This document shows positions 54,265 to 64,000 of a DNA stretch of 64,000 nucleotides, in pieces. Each line of letters opens with the position of its first letter. Positions within the stretch are counted from its first letter, which is position 1. Location: positions 3,162,501 to 3,226,500 of the forward strand of contig WPIO01000012.1 of assembly GCA_009760855.2 (NCBI GenBank), given 5' to 3'. A model generated the notes under the pieces. The model ran no database searches and was not told the DNA's origin. It saw nothing but the letters and a program-made list of their open reading frames with translations. The stretch is from Cristatella mucedo. Its lineage: Eukaryota > Bryozoa > Phylactolaemata > Cristatellidae. The translations under genes and the position numbers were made by a program.

Positions 54265-54804
54265 TTAGAAAATCTGGTCGAGTGTGTGACCCTTGATGTG
54301 AGTAGGGCCATGCACATGAGCCATAAGAGACAATGAGTCAGTCAATGCATGAAATTCAGTGCTGACGGCGTCAGATAGGTTATCCAAGTGAACGTTGAAA
54401 TCACCCATAACGAGGAAGGATCGATTTCTTGCACACAGAATCGAAATGAGATCGGAGAAATCTGAGATTAAGGAGGATTTGATACGTGCTGGGCGATAGA
54501 CTGCCACCAGCGGTAGCTTGTTTTCGGGTGAGACCAAGACAATTGATTCAAAAGACTGCTTCGAGTGTACTGCAAATGGCTTGAAGTTGAATTTCGAGCG
54601 CACGATAACAGCAACTCCACCTCCAGTTTTTATTGATCTAGAGGCGTGAAAGAACGAGAAACCAGTTGGGTTAGCGTCTTTAATTGGAGAGTTTATCGAT
54701 TTCAGCCAAGTTTCAGTTAGGGCAAGCAGGTTGAGACAATTTTCAGAAATAAGGTCGCTTATTACCAGAGGTTTATTGAACATTCTCGAGGATTCCAAAG
54801 GCAA
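54265..54804 (-). pseudogene. L2 AP-like endonuclease domain (fragment of ORF2)
   Basis: 179 codons with LALTETWL (27-34, catalytic Glu), GGGVAVIVR (61-69), VYRPAR (102-107), GDFNVHLD (134-141, Asp/Asn pair) and GHTLDQIF (172-179, active-site His). In apurinic-like LINE endonucleases these residues nick the target DNA. The frame ends at a stop just after the GHTLDQIF motif. Confidence 0.93.
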
Positions 54805-55160
54805 GCGTTAAGTCTGTCCGATGAAGTTATAACAGGCCTAATGACCACTAAGTTAAAGAGATTCACAGTGAAGCATGTGGGGGAGCGTGCTGAGCGGTTC
54901 GAGACAAAGCTAAGAGTACCAAGCCAGCGGGTACTTGACTCAGAAATCCCGCCCAACGAGCGGCGGTTCCGGCTACTGCAGTGGCTCCTGGGTGCTTTTC
55001 TTTTGTTGATGCACATAGTTTACGAATCTTAGCAGCAGCATTAATATCTAGGAATGCATTTGATCTACGATGACGAAGCGATAACAGCTGCTGACGATCA
55101 TAACTAACAAGTAGGTTACTAGCTGCCGGCATGGGAGACCCAGCAGCCCGAAGCAGCAAT

Positions 55161-55484
55161 AAGCGTTTAGATAATCATTGGCACGCAATTTCTTAAGCCC
55201 TACGGTCAAATAACAATCAGAATAACTTTAAACAGGTCTTAGCGGTATCGTTTCCGTATACTATGTTCGCAAGAACTTCGGTTTTTGGAAGAATTCTGCA
55301 ACGAACACGAACGCACGAACACCGAGCTTAAGGGGCTGCTGCCAGGTGCTGCCCTCTCACTGTTCCCCTGCCGGGCTGCCACTCTGGGCTGCTACTCCTT
55401 TGACATCGTATCATTGCCAGCTTTGCATTATTCGTGTGTCTGTGTAAGGCACCAGCTTTCTTTTCTAACCTACTTAAAGTGCCA
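55161..55484. other. No recognised feature
   Basis: Flank of the near-full-length L2; short frames only. Confidence 0.4.
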
Positions 55485-55560
55485 AGAAAGAGATTTAGTT
55501 CTGATAGGGTGCTATACGAATGTCTTATTATTATTGGTATTATTATATTTGCCTGCAGGA
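55485..55560 (+). mobile_element. L2-alpha tail fragment
   Basis: 'aaagtgccaagaaagagatt', 'tagttctgatagggtgctat', then TTATTATTATT. Confidence 0.7.
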
Positions 55561-55849
55561 CGAAGGCTGATATCAGAAGAGTTTGATCGCTCTGCTTCGG
55601 TATCTGGTATCTATGCATTTTCATGTCTTGCATATACCGTGCCTTAAGGGCCTATGCATGTTAAGTCCGGCTCTCTCAGCCGATAATTATCACATCCATT
55701 GACTCAATGGTTTTTAAAGGAAAACTATAACACTTATTTTTTCCACATAGCACATGTTTTGTCTGTGTGAGCAGTCACCTTATTTTTTTAGGCATGCTAT
55801 AATTATGCATACTATTGTCATTGATCGGTTGATACTTTTTATGCTAATT

Positions 55850-55925
55850 TGAAGTGCCCAGGAACCATTTGTTCCTTATAATTGTTTCAAAAAAGATTTA
55901 TTATTATTACTGTTATTATCTTTAA
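55850..55925 (+). mobile_element. L2-alpha tail relic
   Basis: 'gaagtgcccaggaaccattt' with a later TTATTATTATTACTGTTATTATC end; the stem is decayed. Confidence 0.45.
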
Positions 55926-55929
55926 ATGC

Positions 55930-56690
55930 AACCGTAGGCACTGGCCCTAGACCCCTCTTAGACCAACCGGAAGTGGTGCCCACTACACTCTTTCAACCGT
56001 GTTAGGAATGGCTGCCTCTGGCAAGGTCAAGGTGTGATTCTCCTCATTGGCTCAGTCTTGGCTACGGTCCTGAATGGATCCATAATTGTGACCATTCCAG
56101 CCAAAGCAGTGTCAGCTCCCAGATAGTCATAAGCTTACTGCCTCATTCCGTCAGAGTTACGGCCATTGCATAAAGGACGTGGTGGCAATCAGGAGCGTTT
56201 CCATGCTTAAGGCTAGGAGCCAAACCTTGAACCTGCCAATCGCGTCCAATCTTAGGAAGGCTGAAAAGGGTGCCTTCAGGTGGGTCCAAATGGGGGTGGG
56301 GTGGGGCAGGGCCACATGGCTATTCCCTCCTCTTCGGCAGGCTACCGACCAACAAGCCAGGTCTGCTAGTCGTCCGAGTTCCTCGAGATGCCTGGCCTGT
56401 CGAGGCCCAAGCTGCTCCTCAGCCAACTTTCTCTCTGGCAACTGACGCTGGTGCAGTGCTGCATGCTAGTCGTCGCGCAAGCCACTGCTGCCGTTCCCAC
56501 TGCCATCTTGCAGCAGCTGCAGACGACGTAGCCCACGACAGCTTGCTTTCAGTGCTGCAAAGGTCCACCCGAGCCACCGTCTGTGCTGGCCTCCTGCTTG
56601 CATGGTCGCCATTACGGGTCTGCATGCGCTCACGCCGTTCGGCTTGCGTCTATCCATCAGACTTGCTCATGCTTGCTATGTGAAAGTGTC
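55930..56690. other. No recognised gene
   Basis: Moderately G+C-rich; frames of up to 137 codons (56270-56683) lack recognisable domains. Confidence 0.4.
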
Positions 56691-56702
56691 TCCGATGGTG
56701 GC

Positions 56703-57104
56703 TGTTCTTGCGGAGTCTCGCGGAGACACGAAGACACGAGAGGGCGAATGTGAGCGGTGAACGAGACTCTCCTTTATTCCCCAGTGGGGTACATTTACGA
56801 GCTGGGGCTGACTCACCACAGATAAGGGAGTACATCGGTGGTGGGCCACATGCTTATGTAAAAGGCTGCTTGGTTCAACCACCTATGCGGGCATACATCA
56901 GTGGCCGAGAAGCAACAGGCGCACACAACATGCTATCGTGTGCTCTCGGTAGATTGCTTGATTCAAAGACATGATGAAGGGAGGCCAGTATGCCTTAGCC
57001 CTCCCTAGGACAGGCCTGAAGGGGCCTATCGGGTGTCCAGACGCCCGACATCTACTTTCAGCCTCCTGTGGTTGGCTGTATGTGGCAAGGTAAAGCTCTA
57101 GGCA
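56703..57104 (-). mobile_element. Possible LTR (minus orientation)
   Basis: On the minus strand, 'actggggaataaaggagagt' carries AATAAA (plus coordinates 56773-56778), followed by a 'cgtgtcttcgtgtctccgcg' R/U5-like stretch and an end at 'cgcaagaaca'. The opposite end would be 'tgtgcctagag'. TG...CA boundaries are plausible, but no target-site duplication was seen. Confidence 0.25.
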
Positions 57105-57149
57105 CACCATGGCTTAATACTGGCTTTGCCCATGGTGCGCTGTAGCGCT

Positions 57150-57890
57150 TGCAATCTTATTTCGATTCAATGTTCTATAAATTGCCTTTTCTCGTGCTGG
57201 GCGATCTTAAAAGTCATTTCAATAACCCAACCGGTTTTCATGTTTAACCGACCGTTGACCGATTTGCTGAGTTTCATACGCTGGTCAATTAATTTGTTTT
57301 GGCACGTATCTCGTGTGCATGGCCCCACTCACTACAAGGGTCACATTATTGATCAAGTATTCTACAATTGTATGCTGTGAACTTCTATTACTAAATTATT
57401 ATTATTATTGTTAGTAAATTCTGCAATTTTACGACGTGCAGATCTCATTGACTCAGCAGTAAATGACCACCTCGGAATAAAAGAAATATTATGAATTGCA
57501 AAAACTTTTCTCCCCAATCCTCTTTCGGACTTGCCCTCACTGGTGGAATGCTACAGCACCATGCTACTATACCACGAGGATGCTAATATGCCACGCTAGC
57601 CGATATTCTGAACAAATTCCCTCCTCTGACTAAGCCCAATATCCGCTCTCTTCCACATGCCGGCCTATGGTTAACTGCACAATTAAACTAGCTTGTACTA
57701 CCAAAACAAGCTTGAAAAGCAAAAAAAGATCAGGACTGACTGTCAATCGAGTGGCATTATAAGACTGTTTAGGTCGTCCTAATCCATCCTAGTTAAGGCA
57801 TGGAATGACTAATTACACTATCCAAAAATATCTATGTCGGCCATCAACCATTCACAGGTTAGCACCTTACCTTGTGATTCATCTGTTAGA
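57150..57890 (+). mobile_element. Decayed L2 LINE, endonuclease and linker
   Basis: Plus strand, frameshifted: VHGPTHYKGHIIDQVFYN (endonuclease end), ELQKLFSPI, ADILNKFPPLTKPNIRSLPH, then RSGLTVNRVA. These parallel GPTHIKGHTLDQIF, LPDRLDEFAPLTK and RSGLTLHRQA of the near-full-length copy. Interrupted at 57892 by a hAT-like element. Confidence 0.75.
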
Positions 57891-57891
57891 C

Positions 57892-58084
57892 CAGTGGTTC
57901 TCAACCTTTGTAATGCCGCGACCCTTTATAATACAGGTCCTCACGTCGTGGCCACCCTAGCCATAAAATAAAATTATTGTGTGCGAAATGTGGAAATGCG
58001 TGTTTTACGATGGTCTCGGGCGATCCCTGTGAAAGGGTCGTTCGATCCCCAAAGGGGTCGGGACCCACAGGTTGAGAACAGCTG
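57892..58084. mobile_element. hAT-like non-autonomous element (193 bp)
   Basis: Terminal inverted repeats 'cagtggttctcaacc' and 'ggttgagaacagctg'. Imperfect 8-bp target-site duplication tgttagac (57884-57891) / tgattgac (58085-58092). The interior has 'gaaagggtcgttcgatcccc' and 'aaaggggtcgggacccac'. The CAG-GTTCTCAACC terminus with 'gggtcgcgacccc' is characteristic of a widespread group of short hAT elements in animal genomes (SPIN/Charlie-like, from memory). Too short to encode transposase. Confidence 0.85.
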
Positions 58085-58099
58085 TGATTGACCGTTTTT

Positions 58100-58720
58100 A
58101 TAACGTCTTTATCAACAACATAGATGAAGATTAGAGAGTCCATTCCCATAGTAGCATCCCTCACTGGACTCATCGACCTTCCCTCTTTGCTCTGCCTTAA
58201 TGTCTACCTTCGGTGGCCCCTTCTGCCCCTATCTCGAAATTCATCTACCAGTCTAAGCAGATGCCTTGCTCTGTAGACCTCACACCTACCTACCCTTCTT
58301 CTGAGATGCCCAGGTTAGCTGACACGTATGTCCTTAGCCCCGGGCTTTGTCCCTGTACCCATCCAAGGAGGCTGTTGTCACGTCACTTACTAAGAAGTCG
58401 ACACTAGATCAGGATAACTTAGGCACCTTCTGCCCAGTCTCCTCATTGCCGTTCTATCAAAGGCAGTAAAATGATTAGTGGTAGTGGCAGACTGGTTAGA
58501 AACTCGTTAATGTCAGAACTAGAATCCCATCAGTTAAGTTCTAGTCAGGTTTTACAGCAAAACTCCCCATAGAGCTAGCACTGCTACGAGTGTATAAAGA
58601 ACTTCCGAAGGAATTGACTTGAAAGGAGTCGATCTGCTACAACCCTGCTGCAATGGTTTATGTCCTACCTCAGTGGGTGATTTCAGTGCATTAATGTCAA
58701 TGCTTACGTCTGGTGGTTGA
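58100..58720 (+). mobile_element. Highly decayed L2 LINE (linker to RT)
   Basis: Fragments such as FYNVFINNIDEDXR (linker end), 'ctgcccagtctcctcattgc' (PVSL.LPF) and 'gttctagtcaggttttacag' (the QSGFR... region) follow in the L2 order, with many frameshifts. Confidence 0.55.
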
Positions 58721-59100
58721 GCTTGTTAAGTATTTCTGGTCGCCTACCAAAGCAGCCATCATGGTTGCAGCTCGGCACCAAATTTGCCATATTAGATATA
58801 CACAGCTTGGAACATACTTATCATTATAGATATACAAATTCATACAATGCAGTACTGTGGGATTAGGCTTGAGCACTTAAGTAGAAATTTAAAGCCGAGG
58901 CTTCAAAGTTGGTTGCCCAACGAAGAGTAGTCTCGATAGTTCAATCGGTAAGAGAAATGTATGAATTGGTAACTCAGAAGTTGCAAGATCGTACCCTGCT
59001 CCAAGAGAAGTTCTTTTTTGGTGTTTTCTTCTTTGGTAGACAGCCTCAGGTCGCTCTGTATTTCGAAAGTTTGGAAGACCCAAGGGTCCTGTTCTAGGTG
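58721..59100. other. No clear feature
   Basis: Frames on both strands (58889-59113) have no motif beyond possible L2 decay products such as 'ggtcctgttctaggtgcac' (VLGA) at its end. Confidence 0.35.
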
Positions 59101-60055
59101 CACTTCTATTCATATTTACTACTCTAACTCTTGCTCTCAGTAGCCTTCAAGCACGATCAAGAATTTAATTTTTATGCATATGACACACACAGCTGCTCAT
59201 ATGCTTTGGATCCCTCAGTGTCTCCCACCACCTCAGAAACTTTCTTATTGGTGATATTGGCACTTTGAAGGAGGCAGACTTTCTCAAATAAAAACTTCAT
59301 ATTAGTAACTTAGGGCAAACCCAATGGTTATCAGAAATAGGAAGGGCTAACCCTCAAAATATGTACGACCAGCATATTTCCTATAGCTGCTTCGTGCAAC
59401 CTGGGTGCCGTGTTCTAAAATGACCTTTCAATAGACGACCAGATCAGCTCCCCAGTAAAGTTTCCCTACTTTCAGCTAACATGCAGAAATTCGGAATACC
59501 TACCACAGGCTGGTGGTCTATGCATTTGTGACAACTTGTCTCTACTTTTGCAACTCTATTTTCAGGTCTTCCGGCCTGTGCAATAAGGCGTTTACAGTTG
59601 GTGCAAAACTCTTCAGCTAGGCTTGTCTGTCATGAACGTCACAGTAGCCACATTGTGCCACTTCTAACCGATCTGCACCGACTCCCCACCAAGCAGCATA
59701 TCGACTTCAAGACCACTGTCGTCAGAAGCTTTGGCTCTGCAGGTCCAAGACTGTGGAACTCGCTTCCACAATTCTTAAACAATGACAACTACTCTCCTGC
59801 TGCCGACTATGGCCCATCCTTTCCAGCGGTCCTGAGCTGCTACTTCCATGCTACTCAGTACCTCAACTGCTCTCCTGACTCTGCTATACTTCCCACTTTC
59901 TCTTTGCTGTATGAGATGAAGTCTGTTGGCTACCGAATGCGTACCGAAAGCTGCTTAGGCTGTGAGTGCGCTATACAAAACTCTCCTGCGTAACACCCAC
60001 AGGGTCTTTATGGCTTTGTGGAGTTACAGACTGAGATACATTACATTACACATAT
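59080..60055 (+). mobile_element. L2-beta LINE, RT end through 3' tail
   Basis: 'gtcctgttctaggtgcactt' (GPVLGALL) starts the readable part. Then 'tttatgcatatgacacac' (Y.DDT region), LVQNSSARLVCHERHSSHIV, PLLTDLHRLPTKQHIDFK, SAGPRLWNSLPQFLNNDNYS, the 3' UTR, and 'gagttacagactgagataca' with a TTACATTACA tail. The segment between IDFK and RSFGSAGP shows a deletion (frame 59598-59993 reads through it). Confidence 0.85.
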
Positions 60056-60515
60056 TACATTTTATAAGGTTTTGTCACTAACTTTTTGGCTCCTTGGTTC
60101 TCTTGTTCCAGCCTACCTATCCGAACTACTTTCAAATGAGGCATAGGTATCGGACCAACTGCTCTTTTGTCTTAAGTTATATGGTTGTGCCTCTAACCAA
60201 CCTGAAATCCTTTGTGGAGATCTATAGTACAGTACCTGTGCCCCCAATATCTAAAACTGGCTACCGAGTGGCCGCCTGTCCAGAAGTGACCACATAGAAG
60301 AAAGTAGAAATTCACCTGCTCCTCTCCTGCTCCAGCATTCACTCTGAATGTGCAAAATGTCCCGTGGATGCTTAAGTGTGCTAAAAATTTTTGTGCACAG
60401 TGTCACTAACCAATGGACATGCTTCCTTTCTACCATGTGCCCAGAAAGAGATTTATTGCCTTGGGTTGCTATGCAAGTTGTTTTGCTATTATTATTATTA
60501 TTATTGTTATTATTA
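60056..60515 (+). mobile_element. L2-alpha LINE 3' end
   Basis: 'ccagcctacctatccgaact' (PAYLSEL), 'ctgaaatcctttgtggaga' (LKSF.), then the 3' UTR and 'gtgcccagaaagagatttat' tail with (ATT)n (about 60490-60515). Directly abuts the L2-beta tail. Confidence 0.75.
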
Positions 60516-60942
60516 TGTTTGCTCGTAGATCGGCAGGTCGTCTGTAGTAGACATTGTGTTGCAGCATATTTTGCTGCCCCATCTCTCTACTTAAGATGTC
60601 TTACCTCGAAGCAGCATTTAAACTTTTCGGGTCATTTCCAATCAATGCATCATCACTCACTCCTAGTATCTTGACTGATGGCGGCTCACCGGAGAAGATC
60701 AAGAAGGCGAGAGTTTTGGTCTTGAATAGAGCTTTTGAAAATAGGTTGAGCCGTTGCCTCCACTTCAGCAGCGTCATTTTTTTCCAGTTTGCTATCGGGT
60801 TGGAGGACCTTGCTCTTGGCGGCCGCATGTAGTGACACTGGTGGTAGTGTAACTGCATCCTCGGCAGCATCCATTGCAGTCGTCATCGTCGTTGATCAGG
60901 GTGGGGTGGGGGAGGGAGGGAGGGAGAGATGGGGATATGTAA
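60516..60942. other. No recognised feature
   Basis: Frames of about 90 codons on both strands without motifs. A GGGAGGGAGGG run lies near 60908-60925. Confidence 0.4.
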
Positions 60943-61345
60943 TGTAGCGTAATGTAATGTATCTCCGTCTGTAACTCCACAAAGCCATAGAGACTATGTG
61001 GGTGTTACACAGGAGAGTTTTGCATAGCGCACTCACAGCCTAAGCGGCTTTCGGTACGCACTCGGTGGCCAGCAGACTTCATGTCACCCAACAAATAGAA
61101 ATTGGGAAGCATAGCAGAGTCAGGAGAGCAGTTGAGGTAGTGAGTAGCATGGAAGTAGCAGCTCGCTGAAAAAGATGAGCCCTAGTCGGCAGCAGGAGAG
61201 TAGTTGTCGTTGCGTAAGAATTGTGGAAGCAAGTTCCACAGTCTAGGACCTGCAGAGCTAAAGCTTCTGTCGCCAACGGTCTTTAAGCAAAGGAATGGGG
61301 CAGCTAATTTATGGGATGGGAGGTGGCTCACGAACAACAGGCCAG
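60943..61345 (-). mobile_element. L2-beta LINE 3' end with longest readable C-terminus
   Basis: Minus strand: SHLPSHKLAAPFLCLKTVGD, SFSSAGPRLWNLLPQFLRND, then the 3' UTR and TACATTACGCTACATTACAT tail. The plus-strand 132-codon frame (61204-61602) is an antisense artefact. Confidence 0.87.
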
Positions 61346-61839
61346 CAAACTTCGATGAAGCTTCAGCTGCTGCTTTTCCTTGTTCGTTGCCTTGCCTTGC
61401 AGCTAGGTTGCATGCACTCTCCATAGTGCCACTGCGGCTGGTGCTCCAAGCCTATCATCTCGTTCTGCTTGCCTTCTCTCGTTGCAGATTCCCGTGGCGT
61501 GTAAGACGTGCCCATGTGGCCACCAGTTTGCCAAGAGTCTCGGTAAAGGTACGGCCTAGTTATACTTCTGCAGCTGCGACTGCCCCCGTCTTGAGGCTCT
61601 AGCCATCGCACTTGCTGCAGCCGCCCATTGCCACTACCTGCTGCTGCCGGTGCGATCTGCTAGCCATGCATGCTTACTGTCGCTTTGCCACCGACCTGTA
61701 ACCTACCTCGTGCCTCTCCACCATCACCACTGCAGTTGCCAACCTTCTGGGATATGTCACATCTCGCTTGACTACCTCTGTGAGGGTTCAGGGTGTTGGC
61801 ACGGGTGCAAAATATTGTCTATACTTCTGCTTTAGCTCT
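61346..61839. other. No recognised gene
   Basis: Cytosine-rich sequence with short frames. Confidence 0.35.
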
Positions 61840-62033
61840 TGCCACTTGCAGGTATTCCTGCTTGTGTAGTACTTTCTTGCAGTTTCTGCAGAACCGAGGC
61901 AGCCCTGCTTGTCTGGGCGTTTCGACTGCAGCACCGCTTCTCGCCCATCAAGCAGCGTATCGACGTCGAGGATCTGCTTGCTTTTAGGTCCTTTCATTCT
62001 CTTGCTCCAGCCTACATATCTGCAACACATGTA
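61840..62033 (+). mobile_element. L2 LINE fragment (C-terminal)
   Basis: Plus strand reads FRLQHRFSPIKQRIDVEDLL and AFRSFHSLAPAYISATHVQ, matching ...LPVK.RIDFK.L...FRSLHSLAPAYLS of other copies. Interrupted at 62034 by a miniature DNA element. Confidence 0.7.
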
Positions 62034-62180
62034 CAATCGACTCTGCTTATAAGAATATCGGATATAGGAATACTCTGCTTATAAGAATAGCGTATGGAAA
62101 TCATCCATATATGGGAATACTCTTCTTATAAGAATGCCTATTTTCCGGCCCGAGGGTATTCTTAAATGCAGAGTCGACTG
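62034..62180. mobile_element. TA-flanked miniature inverted-repeat element (147 bp)
   Basis: Left terminus 'caatcgactctgcttataag' and right terminus (reverse-complemented) 'cagtcgactctgcatttaag' + 'aatac'. TA on both sides (62032-62033, 62181-62182). Internal 'cttataagaata' sub-repeats occur three times. A CAGTCGACTCTGC...TTAAGAATA end with TA duplication is typical of pogo/Tigger-like MITEs. Inserted into an L2 fragment. Confidence 0.82.
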
Positions 62181-62334
62181 TAGTTCCTTATCAGGGTTTG
62201 TATCCTACCACTGTTTAATAGAAGGTGCATCATCTTTTTGACGGCTAGCACACTGGGAAAATTGGGCACACCCGGTGATCTGGGCCACAGCCAGAAGATC
62301 GTATCGATACACAGAAGACACACAGAGGCACAGC

Positions 62335-62575
62335 TAAGCGACTTGAGTCAGAATAGCAGGTGGTAGGTGATGCTTAGCTTGATTGGGAAGTAGTTCGGAT
62401 AGGTAGGCTGAAATATGAGAATGAATGGACCTAAAAGTTAGTGACAAAACCTTGAAGTTGATGTGCTAGCGGCTTTGTGGGAAGTCAGTTCTGGTCGGTG
62501 AGAAATGGTGTAATGTGGCAACTGCCACATTTACGGCAGACAACATTAGCTGTAAAGTCTTGCACGAACTACTAA
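62335..62575 (-). mobile_element. L2-alpha LINE fragment
   Basis: Minus orientation: 'gacctaaaagttagtgacaa', 'aaccttgaagttgatgtg', 'ggtcggtgagaaatggtgta' and 'atgtggcaactgccacattt' match the post-RT coding part. Opposite orientation to the L2 piece at 61840-62033. Confidence 0.75.
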
Positions 62576-62987
62576 TGTCTTACTGAGTATCTAAAGGTTA
62601 AGCTAGAAGGTTAGGTTAAGGTAAAGGTAAAGGTTAAGCTAGATCAGAAGTTAACATCAGCTAATGATATTGTACGAGTATGTAATGACAGTGCCCAATG
62701 CAAATTTTGGAATGCACCGAATAAAAACACGTCCCTTAGACACACGAGCACGCTTTCTCACAGTCACCCACACATGTGGATGCTCATGCACGAGAGACCA
62801 GACCGGGCAAATCGGTGCGAGAAAGCACAGTGTACAACTAGCTGCTCTTAGTGTACACAGAACAGTCACAATCGACGAAACACCCCATGCTTTGCTTGCG
62901 GAACTCCAGTCAGACACACTGCTGTCTGCAGCGTGCTTGACCTTGACACATGGCCTCGATTGCTGTGGCAGATACGTGCAGCCTTAT
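62576..62987. other. Unrecognised; short GGTTAA-type repeats
   Basis: Around 62594-62642 'ggttaagctag(a)' and 'gtaaag' recur. The 111-codon plus frame 62664-62999 has no recognisable motif. Confidence 0.4.
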
Positions 62988-63260
62988 AATGTAATGTAAT
63001 GTATCTCCGTCAGTAACTCCACAAAGTCATAAAGACCATGTGGGTGTTACGCAGGAGAGTTTTGTATAGCGCACTCACAGCCTAAGCGACTTTCGGTACG
63101 CATTCGGTAGCCAACAGACTTCGTCTCACGCAACAAAGAGAAAGTGGGAAGCATAGCAGAGTCAGGAGAGCAGTTGAGGTAGTGAGTAGCATAGAAGTAG
63201 CAGTTCAGGACCGCTGAAAACGATGTGCCATAGTCGGCAGTTGGAGAGTAGTTCTCCCTC
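62988..63260 (-). mobile_element. L2-beta LINE 3' end
   Basis: Tail 'aatgtaatgtatctccgtca', 3' UTR and C-terminal codons (minus: SPTADYGTSFSAVLNCYFYA). Closely matches 2081-2345. Confidence 0.85.
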
Positions 63261-63522
63261 AAGCCCCTCCCCACACTGCACTGCAAAGCTGCTTCCCCCA
63301 GGCATCGGCATCCATGAAAGTACACCGGCATTCCTGACAGCTTCTCTTTCTGTCTGCCCCAATTCTGCTGCACGGCATGCCATCTCTGCTCAGCCAGGTG
63401 CTTGCTCGGCCAAGGCAGGTAAACAAGGCCTTGCCCCTCCCACTTTGCTGCCTACCTGCAATGGCTCATGCTGCGCCCTCTCCTGCTTGCTGGTAAGGTT
63501 GTGCTCTAGGCGATCTCTGTTG

Positions 63523-63690
63523 CAGCGGTTCTCAACCTGTGGGTCGCGACCCCTTTGGGGGGGGGGTGGTCGAACGTCTCCTTCACAGGGGTCGCCTAAG
63601 ACCATCGTAAAACACGCATTTCCACATTTCGCACACAATAACTTTATTTTTTGGTTGGGGTCGCCACGACATCATCATATACATAGCATC
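63523..63690. mobile_element. hAT-like element, one end truncated
   Basis: Terminus 'cagcggttctcaacc' at 63523, then 'ctgtgggtcgcgacccc', a G-run, 'aggggtcgcctaagaccatc' and 'gcatttccacatttcgcaca'. It matches the 57892-58084 element on the opposite strand, but stops after 'gggtcgccacgacatc' without the second terminus. Adjacent sequence is an L2 segment. Confidence 0.8.
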
Positions 63691-63800
63691 ATCGTGGTGA
63701 AGTAGCATGGTGCAGTAACATTCCACCAGTGAGGGCAAGTCCGAAAGAGGATTGGGGAGAAAAGTTTTTGCAATTCAAAATGGTTTCATCACTGTAGAGT
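63691..63800 (-). mobile_element. L2 LINE linker fragment
   Basis: Minus strand LNCKNFSPQSSFGLALTGGM matches the plus-strand segment at 57495-57590 (MNCKNFSPQSSFGLALTGGM). Only about 100 bp are recognisable. Confidence 0.65.
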
Positions 63801-64000
63801 TTATAGTGATGTGGTACCCTGTCGGCCGACAAGCAACTGCCAGCAAAACCCCACAGTGTGCCGTTAAGGTTAGAGGTTAAGGTTAAGGTTAGAGAGACGT
63901 CTTGGCCCCAGTGGCCGACGGGCAGCCGATCTGGCCACAAGATTTTTCAGCCATCATCGGGGCAAACGTTTTGGTTTCGTCGGCTACCCATTTGCTTGGA
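63801..64000. other. No recognised feature
   Basis: A short GGTTAAGGTTAAGGTTAGAG run (about 63866-63895). Otherwise unclassified to the window edge. Confidence 0.4.

Larger units (their letters stand above)
51777..55160 (-). mobile_element. Near-full-length L2-alpha LINE (~3.4 kb)
   Basis: The reference copy for the window. Order on the minus strand: N-terminal piece (55160-54863: SYDRQQLLSLRHRRSNAF), APE-type endonuclease (54804-54265), linker (54183-53622), pre-RT NYPPVSLLPFLSKTLERIVA (53514-53269), reverse transcriptase (53226-52579), post-RT (52530-52207: LDFCNSLLTSLPACAIRRLQ). Then the 3' UTR and tail ('gcctagaaagagattgagtt' form, TAA-rich) ending at 51777. Stops and frame changes between the open pieces make it non-autonomous now. 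L2-group elements are mobilised by target-primed reverse transcription. Confidence 0.92.

Noticed and set aside
61204-61602. 132-codon plus-strand frame
   Set aside because: Its first third is antisense to the conserved L2-beta C-terminus on the minus strand; no motif in the rest.
63866-63895. Telomeric repeat at the right edge
   Set aside because: Only a few irregular GGTTA(A/G) units; too short to distinguish from chance.

Overview
The window looks like nuclear DNA of a multicellular animal. There is no dense gene array. Almost everything recognisable is a decayed transposable element: L2-clade LINEs, tRNA-derived SINEs, hAT-like and TA-flanked DNA transposons, and possible LTRs, together with long dinucleotide microsatellites and CpG-rich islands. 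L2 LINEs, tRNA-SINEs and hAT non-autonomous elements together fit a chordate or another metazoan. I cannot name the species, and no complete protein-coding gene can be supported.

Layout. 1-4.2 kb: LINE remnants, (CT)n/(GA)n and (TG)n tracts, and an 18-bp minisatellite. 4.2-13.3 kb: a long CpG-rich domain with three well-preserved tRNA-SINEs, G+C-rich short tandem repeats, a perfect 60-bp palindrome, a TATA box, and splice-donor-like sites that may mark first exons. 13.3-21.6 kb: stacked L2 fragments and a degenerate AAACCCT/AAACCCC (telomere-like) array. 21.8-24.8 kb: SINEs, an unrecognised 202-codon ORF with an in-frame 171-bp duplication, and an LTR-like segment. 24.9-36.1 kb: L2 copies, including a 300-bp inverted pair and a nearly full-length copy split by a 443-bp TA-flanked DNA transposon. 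37.2-45.6 kb: a family of ~2-kb repeats (two long copies and one partial) that I do not recognise and that shows protein-level conservation on the minus strand, with an Ala/Glu-rich ORF and LTR-like sequence between the copies. 45.8-46.8 kb: a second CpG island with a candidate first coding exon (CPKCHENV). 48-55.2 kb: (TA)n, a pile-up of L2 3' ends and the best-preserved L2 (about 3.4 kb, minus strand). 55.2-64 kb: more L2 pieces, two hAT-like elements, and a 147-bp TA-flanked miniature element.

How the parts relate. Two L2 lineages can be told apart by their 3' ends. L2-alpha ends in a GCGCC...GGCGC hairpin followed by (ATT)n. L2-beta ends in (TACAT)n. One SINE family (SINE-B) carries the L2-alpha hairpin as its own 3' tail, so SINE-B was probably mobilised by the L2-alpha reverse transcriptase. 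Most ORFs in the window are LINE fragments or frames opened by simple repeats.
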